DNA of 14,822 nucleotides from CAZMXI01 sp964570205 (GTDB taxonomy: Bacteria; Planctomycetota; Phycisphaerae; Tepidisphaerales; Tepidisphaeraceae), in assembly GCA_964570205.1 (NCBI GenBank), contig CAZMXI010000126.1:1-14822 (forward strand). Direction: 5' to 3'. Positions 1 to 5,977 of the stretch are shown one piece after another (position 1 is the stretch's first letter; every line of letters starts with the position of its first letter). The notes under the pieces are model-generated. The model was not told where the DNA came from. It saw only the letters and a list, made by a program, of their open reading frames with translations, and did no database searches. A program made the position numbers and the translations under genes.

Positions 1-511
1 GGTCGCCGATGATGAGCTCGCGCTGGCCGCGGCCGATGGGGATCATGCTGTCGATGGCTTTGAGGCCGGTCTGGAGGGGCTGCTTGACGGGCTGTCGCTC
101 GGCGATGCCGGGGGCGACGATGTCCATCTTGCGGCGTTCGGTGGTGATGATCTCGGGGCCGCCGTCGAGGGGCTGGCCGAGGGGGTTGACGACGCGGCCC
201 ATGACGGCGTCGCCGACGGGGACTTCGAGGAGGCGGCCGGTGGCGCGGACCTGGTCGCCTTCCTCGATTTGGAGGCAGTTGCCGAAGATGACGGCGCCGA
301 TGGACTCTTCTTCGAGGTTGAAGACCTGGCCCATGGTTCCGTTCTCGAATTCCAGCAGTTCGCCGGCCATCGCGCCGCGGAGGCCGTAGATTCGGGCGAT
401 GCCGTCGCCGACTTCGATGACGGTGCCCACTTCGGTCACCTGCAACTGCTGCTGGAAGGAGGCGATCTCCTGCTTCAGCACGCTCGTGATTTCCGCCACA
501 TTGATTGCCAT
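1..511 (-). CDS. atpA: ATP synthase F1 subunit alpha, N-terminal part (runs off the left edge)
   Basis: Alpha subunit of the F1 head, which forms the alpha3beta3 hexamer and carries the non-catalytic nucleotide sites on the cytoplasmic side. Only the first 170 codons are present. The product begins MAINVAEITSVLKQ and contains the beta-barrel domain (VGTVIEVGDGIARIYGL, residues about 26-42), the RLLEVPVGDAVMGRVVNPLG block, and DSMIPIGRGQRELIIGD just before the Walker A loop, which lies outside the window. These blocks match alpha subunits closely. The ATG at 511 is preceded by GGAG eight bases upstream. It follows atpH by 40 bases, the usual order b-delta-alpha. The gene is intact as far as it goes. 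Confidence 0.97.
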   Translation of the reverse strand, partial: MAINVAEITSVLKQEIASFQQQLQVTEVGTVIEVGDGIARIYGLRGAMAGELLEFENGTMGQVFNLEEESIGAVIFGNCLQIEEGDQVRATGRLLEVPVGDAVMGRVVNPLGQPLDGGPEIITTERRKMDIVAPGIAERQPVKQPLQTGLKAIDSMIPIGRGQRELIIGD

Positions 512-551
512 ATCGATATCTCCGGGTCTTTAGGGCTGATTTCGGTTGTTG

Positions 552-1112
552 TCACTGCGGCGCGGCGGCCATGAGCTTTCTTCGCATGGCGTCGAGCTGA
601 GAACGGACGCTGGCGTCCATGAGCTTGTCGCCGATGCGGAGCACCATGCCACCGATGATGCGGTCATCCACTCGCTGGCGCACGATGGCATCCTTCTTCA
701 TGGCCGCGTTGATGCGCTGCCGCACGAATTCAAGTTCGGGGGCGTCCAGGGTACGGGCAACGGTGACGTCGACGTCGATCCTGCCGAGTTGCTGGTTGAG
801 CATGTCCTGATAGCTGTCGATGATCGCGTCGAGCAGGGCCATCCGGCCCTTGCCATTGAGGACGCCAAGGAGGTTGAACATCAGTTCGGAGGCGCGGTCG
901 GCGAAGGCTCTGCCGATCACGGCGCGTCGTTCGGCCTGGCTGATGCCTGGGTCGCGGAGGAAAAGCGCAAAATCGGGGCTTTGGCAAAGGATTTCGCCGA
1001 CTTGCCGCAACTCATTGCCAAGTTCCACGGCCTGGTTCCGTTCGTTGGCCAGCTCCAGCATCGCCTGGGCGTACTGGTTGGCTGCGACCTTCTGTTTGCT
1101 TGTCGCCGGCAT
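552..1112 (-). CDS. atpH: ATP synthase F1 subunit delta
   Basis: Delta (OSCP-like) subunit of 186 residues, the usual family length. It sits on top of the F1 head and ties it to the peripheral stalk made by subunit b. The N-terminal helical domain (residues about 8-110) includes YAQAMLELA and LFLRDPGISQAERRAVI. The C-terminal signature is DDRIIGGMVLRIGDKLMDASV (residues 149-169) followed by SQLDAMRRKL, typical of delta subunits. The ATG at 1112 has GGAG seven bases upstream (plus-strand ctcc at 1120-1123). It lies between atpF and atpA in the atp operon. The leader to atpF contains the palindrome at 1131-1151. Confidence 0.96.
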   Translation of the reverse strand: MPATSKQKVAANQYAQAMLELANERNQAVELGNELRQVGEILCQSPDFALFLRDPGISQAERRAVIGRAFADRASELMFNLLGVLNGKGRMALLDAIIDSYQDMLNQQLGRIDVDVTVARTLDAPELEFVRQRINAAMKKDAIVRQRVDDRIIGGMVLRIGDKLMDASVRSQLDAMRRKLMAAAPQ

Positions 1113-1130
1113 GGGCGGTCTCCGTCAAGG

Positions 1131-1151
1131 AGGGTGGGCGATGCCCACCCT
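1131..1151. repeat. Perfect short palindrome (REP-like) between atpF and atpH
   Basis: Two perfect 9-base arms, AGGGTGGGC (1131-1139) and GCCCACCCT (1143-1151), flank a 3-base centre. Read on the minus strand, the unit begins TAGGGTGGGC, and its first three bases (1152-1150) are the TAG stop codon of atpF. In RNA it would form a strong GC-rich hairpin just after the atpF stop and upstream of the atpH ribosome binding site. The form resembles repetitive extragenic palindromes; I see only this one copy in the window, so calling it a dispersed repeat is an inference. Confidence 0.6.
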
Positions 1152-1752
1152 ATGCTCGTGTGCTTTCCAGTTGATTGAGGCTTTCCTGCACGAGGTCTCG
1201 CTGGTCGTTGGCGTTGATGTTCCGCCGGAGGATCTTCTCGGCGATGCTGGTCGAGATTTCGGCGGCCTTGTCGTAGATCTCTGTGATGGCATGCTTGCCG
1301 GCGGCGTCGATTTCGCGCATGGCGCGCTGCCTGGCCTCTTCCGCCTCGTGCTGGGCGCGAGCGTTGATCTCGGCGGCAATCTGCTCGCCCTGGGCGGTGG
1401 CGCCGGCGAGCATGTCACGGACCTTCTGCTCGGCGGTGGCGAGGCGGGCGTTGTATTCGCGCAGAGTGGCCTCGGCGCGGGCACGGGCGGCCTCGGCGTC
1501 GGCGATGTCGCGGCGGATGCGCTCCTCGCGGGCCTTGAGGCCCGAGGCGATGGGACCCCAGGCGAATTTGCCGAGGACCGCGAGCAGCAGTGCGAAGATG
1601 ACCAGCGTGGTGATGGAGGTGACCAGGCCCTTGGGTGGCCCGGCGATCAGGCTCGGCTCGTCATGGCCGGGGGCGGACGAAGCCGTAACCGCCGGCGCCA
1701 ACGTGAGAATCAGCGTGGCCGCCAGCAGTACAACTTTGAACGGTAGCCTCAT
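1150..1752 (-). CDS. atpF: ATP synthase F0 subunit b with signal-peptide-like leader
   Basis: Subunit b of 200 residues, the peripheral stalk linking the membrane a/c sector to delta on F1. Residues 1-25 (MRLPFKVVLLAATLILTLAPAVTAS) look like a cleavable signal peptide. A separate membrane span follows at about 43-62 (LVTSITTLVIFALLLAVLGKF), then the long charged, Ala/Glu/Arg-rich helix (about 70-175) expected to form the coiled coil. Simple family members of about 155-165 residues lack the leader. I chose the ATG at 1752 because GGAG lies seven bases upstream (plus-strand ctcc at 1760-1763); an in-frame ATG at 1785 would add 11 unlikely residues. The stop codon TAG is the first three bases of the palindromic repeat at 1131-1151. 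Confidence 0.94.
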   Translation of the reverse strand: MRLPFKVVLLAATLILTLAPAVTASSAPGHDEPSLIAGPPKGLVTSITTLVIFALLLAVLGKFAWGPIASGLKAREERIRRDIADAEAARARAEATLREYNARLATAEQKVRDMLAGATAQGEQIAAEINARAQHEAEEARQRAMREIDAAGKHAITEIYDKAAEISTSIAEKILRRNINANDQRDLVQESLNQLESTRA

Positions 1753-1805
1753 AATGGATCTCCAGCAGGAAACGTTCCGTCGCATAAGCCCGCGGGCGGA
1801 GTTGA

Positions 1806-1819
1806 ACCCGCACGCGGGT
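1806..1819 (-). other. Small hairpin after atpE
   Basis: ACCCG and CGGGT pair around a four-base loop nine bases past the atpE stop codon, within the 76-base atpE-atpF spacer. It is too short and lacks a T run, so it is not a convincing terminator. It could modestly protect the atpE message, which must be made in excess over its neighbours. Weak call. Confidence 0.25.
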
Positions 1820-1828
1820 GAAAAGCCG

Positions 1829-2170
1829 TCATCCGCGGAAGACGATGAGCAGCGCCACGACGATGGCGAACAGCGTAACGCCTTCGATGAGGGCGGCGCT
1901 GATGATCATGGTCGTGAAAATACGGCCGCCGGCTTCGGGTTGGCGGGCGATGGCGTCGGTGGCATGGGCGCCGATGTTGCCGATGCCCTTGCCGGCGCCG
2001 ATGATGATCAGGCCGAGGCCGACGGCGACGCCGATCGCGATGCCGGGCAGTCCTGGCGGGAAGAAATACGAGCCCGTGGGGGCGGGCTCGGCCGCAGCGG
2101 GTTCGGCGGCCATGGCCACGGCCGGCAGCAGCAACGACAGCAGCATTGCCAGAGCAAACAACTTCTTCAT
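1829..2170 (-). CDS. atpE: ATP synthase F0 subunit c with signal-peptide-like leader
   Basis: Proteolipid subunit c of 113 residues; about 10-15 copies form the rotor ring. Residues 1-21 (MKKLFALAMLLSLLLPAVAMA) look like a signal peptide ending in an AxA site, followed by an Ala/Glu/Pro-rich stretch and then the usual two-helix hairpin. Helix 1 is about 42-64, the polar loop is RQP (76-78), and helix 2 is about 84-110 with the ion-carrying Glu96 in ALIEG. In Na+-dependent rings a Gln in helix 1 and a Ser after the Glu are expected. Here the aligned positions are Ile and Gly, which points to H+ coupling. The ATG at 2170 has a strong AAGGAG; a start at 2245 would only add unconserved residues. 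Confidence 0.95.
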   Translation of the reverse strand: MKKLFALAMLLSLLLPAVAMAAEPAAAEPAPTGSYFFPPGLPGIAIGVAVGLGLIIIGAGKGIGNIGAHATDAIARQPEAGGRIFTTMIISAALIEGVTLFAIVVALLIVFRG

Positions 2171-2176
2171 GACATT

Positions 2177-2205
2177 CTCCTTCCGCCCGTTTTCGGGTTG
2201 GGCGG
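2177..2205 (-). promoter_or_regulatory. Strong ribosome binding site and upstream hairpin of atpE
   Basis: On the minus strand AAGGAG (plus-strand 2177-2182) lies six bases from the atpE ATG, the strongest Shine-Dalgarno match in the operon. Just upstream, CCGCCC and GGGCGG (2183-2188 and 2200-2205) can pair, or alternatively CCCG-AAAA-CGGG (2186-2197). The structure ends where the AAGGAG begins, leaving it exposed. This fits the high translation needed for the multi-copy c subunit, but the function is inferred. The rest of the 145-base atpB-atpE spacer shows no gene. Confidence 0.4.
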
Positions 2206-2315
2206 ATACAACCCCGGCCCCGCGAGGGGAGGCCTTTGTCTGCACTATCGGGATGACTCCCTTAAAAGGCGGTTGCCCTCGCCGCTTCCGCCATAGTGTT
2301 CAATCTGTGCGCGGG

Positions 2316-3275
2316 CTAACGTGCCATATGCGTGCCGGCCTGCCGCGCCTTGTCGTCGATCGCGGCGTGGTCGGTCGGGTTGCCGCCGCTGGTCTTCTCG
2401 TGTGCTTCATCGTGATGGCCGCCTTCGGGCGCATGGTGTTCATGCTCATGGACAACGAGCTGTCCGATGAACAAGGTCGTGAGAAAGGTGAAAATGTAAG
2501 CTTGGAGGAAGGCGACAAACGTCTCGAGCAGCATGATGGCGGTGGTGCCAAGGACGACCGCGATGCCGATGCCGACGAGGGCGCCTATGCCGGCGGCGGC
2601 TGCGCTGGCGGTGAAGCCGATGAGGACGGCGACGAGGACGTGCCCGGCAGTCATGTTGGCGAAGAGACGGATGGCCAGGGCGACAGGCTTGACGAACATG
2701 CCCATGATTTCGACAGGCACCATGATGGGGGCCATGTACAGCGGCGCGCCGCCCGTGAAGTGCCGGGCGTAATTGACCAGCCCGTTGGCGCGGATGCCGC
2801 TGATCTGGATGACGAGCCAGGAAATGAAGGCGAGCGTGGCGGTGACCCAGATATTCGCGGTCGCGGTGCCATACACCGCGTGATGGAGGCCGAGGGGCGC
2901 CACGAGGGGGGTGGTGATCTGCTCCATGGGCAGCAAGCCGAGGAGGTTGTTGATCAGGATGAAGAAGAAGAGGGTCCAGAGAAAGGGCATGAAGCGGTCG
3001 GTGTCATCGCCCAGCACCGGCTTGGCGACATCGTTGCGGATGAACATCATGACCGCTTCGAACAGGTTGCGTGTGCCGGTGGGAACGAGATCGCCGCGGC
3101 GATAGCGGCGTGTCAGAAGGGGGAAAACGACCAGCATGATCACGGCGGTAAGCGTCAGCATGATCATGTGGTTGGTCAGGACATACCAGCCATCGCGTTG
3201 GATGATCGGGTGGTCCACCACGTGGGTCAGCGGGTTGTCGGCCGCGAGGAACAGGGTTGTCATCACGCCTTGCAT
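2316..3275 (-). CDS. atpB: ATP synthase F0 subunit a
   Basis: Membrane subunit a (319 residues), which provides the proton half-channels facing the c ring. Several hydrophobic spans are visible (about 36-54, 97-116, 140-160, 182-204, 210-248, 252-274). The essential arginine is Arg203 in KPVALAIRLFANMTAGH. The E. coli Glu219/His245 pair appears swapped as His212 and Glu251 (LETFVAFLQAYIF), the arrangement known from mitochondrial subunits. After residue 275 comes an unusual 44-residue tail with nine histidines and many acidic residues (HEHEHHAPEGGHHDEAHE). The ATG at 3275 has AGGA eight bases upstream; an internal ATG at 3263 is possible. It is 10 bases from the preceding atpI-like gene. Confidence 0.96.
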   Translation of the reverse strand: MQGVMTTLFLAADNPLTHVVDHPIIQRDGWYVLTNHMIMLTLTAVIMLVVFPLLTRRYRRGDLVPTGTRNLFEAVMMFIRNDVAKPVLGDDTDRFMPFLWTLFFFILINNLLGLLPMEQITTPLVAPLGLHHAVYGTATANIWVTATLAFISWLVIQISGIRANGLVNYARHFTGGAPLYMAPIMVPVEIMGMFVKPVALAIRLFANMTAGHVLVAVLIGFTASAAAAGIGALVGIGIAVVLGTTAIMLLETFVAFLQAYIFTFLTTLFIGQLVVHEHEHHAPEGGHHDEAHEKTSGGNPTDHAAIDDKARQAGTHMAR

Positions 3276-3285
3276 GGATTTCGTC

Positions 3286-3735
3286 CTATGCCTTGGCCGG
3301 CCAGATGGTTCTGGCGACCACGGTTGTCTGCGCTGCCAGCAGCGCCAGGTAGAACACGACGATCAGCAGCATCGTGGGCAGTGCGGGATAGCCTCCCGCG
3401 TAAACCGCCAGAACGCCGCCGCCGAGGCTGATGGCGATCTTGGCCACGGCGGTGAGAAAATAGCCGCCGACGGCCGCCATCAGCCCGCGGTGCAGGCCCC
3501 ACGCGAGCAGGGGCACCGACACGGCCGTCGCCAGCAGGCTGACAACGCCCGCAGCCAGCAGTCCTCGCCACCACGCGGGATCGTTGATCAGCATCAGCAT
3601 GCATCCGAGCACAAAGCCAGCGCTCAGCAGGGTCGCCGCCGATGCCAGCGCCAACCGGCCGATCGTGCGGGAAGGAATCGCCGCCTGACCCACCGGGTCC
3701 CGGGGCGGGTCTGTGTGGTGGGTCGCGCTATTCAC
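3286..3735 (-). CDS. AtpI-like four-span membrane protein of the ATP synthase operon
   Basis: Small membrane protein of 149 residues with four predicted spans (about 27-50, 56-80, 84-112, 120-144), a hydrophilic N-terminal tail of about 25 residues, and no recognisable catalytic motif. It sits between atpZ and atpB, where atpI (ATP synthase protein I, a c-ring assembly factor) is normally found, and its length and span number fit that family. The sequence alone is too variable for me to be certain. Translation starts at a GTG (3733-3735), 30 bases after the atpZ stop, with only a weak purine-rich site upstream, so low expression or translational coupling is likely. Confidence 0.7.
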   Translation of the reverse strand: MNSATHHTDPPRDPVGQAAIPSRTIGRLALASAATLLSAGFVLGCMLMLINDPAWWRGLLAAGVVSLLATAVSVPLLAWGLHRGLMAAVGGYFLTAVAKIAISLGGGVLAVYAGGYPALPTMLLIVVFYLALLAAQTTVVARTIWPAKA

Positions 3736-3765
3736 GTACGCCTACTTGCCGGCCGTTGCGCCAGC

Positions 3766-4014
3766 TCATCGAAAGTACCGGTAGGCGGCCCTGACGAGCA
3801 TCCAAAGGCCTGTCGCGAAACCCAGCCCACTGCCGACAAGGGTCAGCCAGGGGGTGGTGTTCCACGTCCGATCCAGCCACAGACCGACGCCACCGAACAG
3901 GACGAAGGCGACGACAAACTCGAAGCCAACGCCGGCCAGCCGGTACCAATCCTGCGTCTGCCGCTGTTCCTTCCCGTCGTTATCGGGCGGCATGTTGTCA
4001 TCCCGGCCGGTCAT
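3766..4014 (-). CDS. atpZ: AtpZ-type small membrane protein, first gene of the ATP synthase operon
   Basis: An 82-residue protein with a charged N-terminal tail (MTGRDDNMPPDNDGKEQ) and two membrane spans (about 27-46 and 56-76). The linking segment GLWLDRTWNTTPWLTLVGSGLGFATG matches the pattern of the AtpZ/AtpI family (putative F0F1-ATPase subunit, PF09527), often annotated next to ATP synthase genes and reported in some bacteria to bind divalent cations together with AtpI. The start at 4014 gives a normal family length. An in-frame ATG at 4053 overlaps the predicted -10 box and is unlikely. No good Shine-Dalgarno sequence is seen at normal spacing: a GGGAAAG lies inside the hairpin at 4021-4042. 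Confidence 0.82.
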   Translation of the reverse strand: MTGRDDNMPPDNDGKEQRQTQDWYRLAGVGFEFVVAFVLFGGVGLWLDRTWNTTPWLTLVGSGLGFATGLWMLVRAAYRYFR

Positions 4015-4020
4015 GGTGCC

Positions 4021-4042
4021 GCTTTCCCATAAAGGGGAAAGC
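4021..4042 (-). promoter_or_regulatory. Perfect 8-bp hairpin in the leader of the atp operon
   Basis: GCTTTCCC (4021-4028) and GGGAAAGC (4035-4042) pair perfectly around a six-base loop. On the minus strand the hairpin starts about three bases after the predicted transcription start and ends six bases before the atpZ ATG, and it includes the only GGGAAAG that could act as a ribosome binding site. It could stabilise the 5' end or control translation of atpZ. Structure is seen; function is inferred. Confidence 0.5.
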
Positions 4043-4051
4043 GAAGAACGC

Positions 4052-4081
4052 ATTATGTCCGGTTGAACGCCGCTTGTACAA
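4052..4081 (-). promoter_or_regulatory. Predicted sigma-70-type promoter of the atp operon
   Basis: On the minus strand the -10 box is CATAAT (4052-4057, five of six matches to TATAAT) and a weak -35 is TTGTAC (4076-4081), 18 bases apart. The predicted start is near 4045, giving a leader of about 30 bases before atpZ. A dyad (4084-4108) lies just upstream of the -35. Confidence 0.4.
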
Positions 4082-4083
4082 CG

Positions 4084-4108
4084 CCCATCCCGGCTCAAGC
4101 CGAATGGG
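4084..4108. promoter_or_regulatory. Interrupted dyad upstream of the atp promoter
   Basis: CCCAT / ATGGG (4084-4088 and 4104-4108) enclose CGGCT / AGCCG (4091-4095 and 4098-4102), with small offsets between the arms. It lies three bases upstream of the predicted -35 of the atp operon, in the divergent spacer. Its placement would suit an operator or activator site, but no regulator is identified. Confidence 0.3.
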
Positions 4109-4182
4109 GGCATCAGGTTAGTGCCGGCCGGCCGGGCGGTCAAGGCGGGAGACGATCTTTCGATGTTCTGTACTGCGCTCAA

Positions 4183-4212
4183 TTGTCATGGATGCCTCAT
4201 CTGGTTTAGAAT
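4183..4212 (+). promoter_or_regulatory. Predicted sigma-70-type promoter of the GspE-like/CvpA unit
   Basis: TTGTCA (4183-4188, five of six matches to TTGACA) and TAGAAT (4207-4212, five of six matches to TATAAT) are 18 bases apart. The predicted start near 4219 leaves a leader of about 43 bases to the ATG at 4263. The upstream in-frame ATG at 4188 falls inside this promoter, which supports the later start. Confidence 0.45.
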
Positions 4213-4262
4213 GCAGACTGCGGGCTGTTTGGCTTCTTCGGATTCGCAGCAAAGGACCAGTG

Positions 4263-5945
4263 ATGTTTTCTGCCACCCCGTTCGTGGCTGCCGTGGAAAT
4301 CGGTGGTTACATCAATCTGTTCAAACTCCTGCCGGTGCCGCTCATCATTCTGATCTGGGGCAAGTTGTTGACGTGGGCGGACAAGGATGCGCCCGTTGCG
4401 CACCTGCCGCGTGAGGTGTTGAACACGGTGTTCTTCTTTGTGGGGATGGCGTCATTCTTCGCCTTCTTCTTCATTCCGGGTTTCTGGGTGGCGCTGGCGG
4501 TGCTGGTGGGGGTATTTCTGGCATCGGCGGGGACTTACCTGGGCATTCGCCATCAGAAAGTGGGGTTGGCGGACCTGAAGACGGAACTTGCGGAGTTGGG
4601 GAAGAACCTGGGGAAGTCCGGCAAGCAGAAGAAAGTCAAGGCGGGGCAGATTGGCTTCCTGAACCACAAAGGCGCGGCCATTCCCCCGCCCGAGAGCGCA
4701 GAGGATCCTGACCGGGCCGGCTATGAGACCGCGCAGAGCCTGCTGCTGGACCCGATGACGAAATGGGCGGAGCGCGTCGAGGTTCGGCCGGGGGAGGGCG
4801 CCGCCGAGGCGCAGTATGTCGTGGATGGCGTGGCGTATAACATGCCGGCGTTCGATAAGGCGGGCGTGGCGGCCGCGATCACGTACCTGAAGCAGGCCGC
4901 GGGGCTGGACGTTGAAGATCGCCGCAAGCCGCAGACGGGCAATATGAGGGCGATGCTGAACAACAAGCGGCATGACCTGGAGATCATGACGCGGGGGAGC
5001 ACGGCGGGCGAATCGCTGCGCGTGAGCGTGGATCTGAAGAAGCGGTGGGACCAGAAACTGGAGACGATCGGCTTCACCAGCGAGCAGTTGGCGACGGTTC
5101 AGGGCGTGATGATGGAACGGGGCGGGATTGTGCTCGTGACAGCGCCGAAGCAGCAGGGGCTGACCACGCTGCTCTACTGCATCATGCGGAAGCATGACGC
5201 CTTTATGAATCATATCCAGACGATCGAGCACAGTTCCCGCGAAGACCTCGAGGGCATCACCCAGAACAATCTTGCTGCGTCCGTGACGCCGGCTGACGAG
5301 CTGAAGCAGGTGGAATGGGTGTGCAGTCAGGAGCCGGACCTGCTGATGGTGGATGAGATAGCGAACCCGGCCAGCGCCCGCGAGCTGATCCGTTTCGCGG
5401 CGCAGAACCGGCGGGTGTACCTGGGCATGCGGTATGGGAGCTCATTTGACGCTCTGGCGATGTGGCGGCGGATCGTAGGCGACGACGAGTTGGCGATGAG
5501 CCAGCTCCGGATGATCATCGCGGGGCGGGTGATGCGTCGGCTGTGCATGGCGTGCAAAGTGGCGTATGTGCCGGAGGGTGAGACGCTGCGGAAGCTGAAC
5601 ATGGACCCGGCCCGGGTGCAGAAGCTGTTCCAGGCGAGGACACAGCCGCTGCGCGACCAGAAGGGCAATCCGATTCTGTGCGAGTTCTGCCAGGAATTGC
5701 GTTACAAGGGGCGATTCGGCGTGTACGAGGTCTTCCCGATCGACGACGAGGTGCGGCAGACTGCATCGACGGGAGGCTCGATCAAGCAGCTTCAGACGAT
5801 CTTCCGCAAGCAGCGAGGACGTTACCTTCAGGAGATGGCGCTGGCGCAGGTCGAGGCGGGGGAAACGTCGGTGCAGGAAGTGCTCCGTGTCCTGCGTGGC
5901 CCGGAGCAACAGAGGCCGGCCGCCGGCGCGAGGCCGGCACGGTAG
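4263..5945 (+). CDS. Membrane-anchored, degenerate GspE/PilB-family secretion ATPase homologue
   Basis: 560 residues related to type II secretion/type IV pilus assembly ATPases. The N-terminus has a membrane segment (about 19-36) and a long hydrophobic hairpin (56-95), unlike soluble GspE/PilB. The N2-like domain is recognisable by YVVDGVAYNM (185-194) and AGLDVEDRRKPQTG (213-226; family AGLDIAERRxPQDG). In the nucleotide core, Walker A reads TAPKQQGLTT (293-302), so the P-loop lysine is Leu300. The Asp box keeps TIE but continues HSSRED (320-328). Walker B is LLMVDEI (360-366). The His box TLHTN is replaced by GMRYG (389-393). The zinc site is intact: Cys428, Cys431, Cys473 and Cys476, followed by YKGRFGVYEVF. 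The ATG at 4263 follows AAGGA by six bases. Family membership is clear; ATPase activity is doubtful. It is probably cotranscribed with the CvpA-like gene 32 bases downstream. Confidence 0.85.
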   Translation: MFSATPFVAAVEIGGYINLFKLLPVPLIILIWGKLLTWADKDAPVAHLPREVLNTVFFFVGMASFFAFFFIPGFWVALAVLVGVFLASAGTYLGIRHQKVGLADLKTELAELGKNLGKSGKQKKVKAGQIGFLNHKGAAIPPPESAEDPDRAGYETAQSLLLDPMTKWAERVEVRPGEGAAEAQYVVDGVAYNMPAFDKAGVAAAITYLKQAAGLDVEDRRKPQTGNMRAMLNNKRHDLEIMTRGSTAGESLRVSVDLKKRWDQKLETIGFTSEQLATVQGVMMERGGIVLVTAPKQQGLTTLLYCIMRKHDAFMNHIQTIEHSSREDLEGITQNNLAASVTPADELKQVEWVCSQEPDLLMVDEIANPASARELIRFAAQNRRVYLGMRYGSSFDALAMWRRIVGDDELAMSQLRMIIAGRVMRRLCMACKVAYVPEGETLRKLNMDPARVQKLFQARTQPLRDQKGNPILCEFCQELRYKGRFGVYEVFPIDDEVRQTASTGGSIKQLQTIFRKQRGRYLQEMALAQVEAGETSVQEVLRVLRGPEQQRPAAGARPAR

Positions 5946-5977
5946 TCATGGCAACACGAGAATAAGGCGCAACCAAG

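Noticed and set aside
546..1746. Plus-strand open frames opposite atpH and atpF
   Set aside because: Antisense shadows of well-matched ATP synthase subunits.
1806..1819. Hairpin after atpE as a true terminator
   Set aside because: A five-base-pair stem without a T tract, inside an operon whose downstream genes are needed.
1818..3431. A 537-codon plus-strand open frame opposite atpE and atpB
   Set aside because: It spans two confirmed ATP synthase genes plus their spacer in antisense; the protein is an Asp/His/Gly-rich shadow.
4188..4262. Earlier in-frame ATG for the GspE-like gene
   Set aside because: It overlaps the predicted promoter, has no ribosome site, and adds 25 residues with no family likeness; the ATG at 4263 has AAGGA at good spacing.
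5948..5965. A five-codon mini-frame (MATRE) in the spacer before the CvpA-like gene
   Set aside because: Too short and without a ribosome site of its own; it could be chance.
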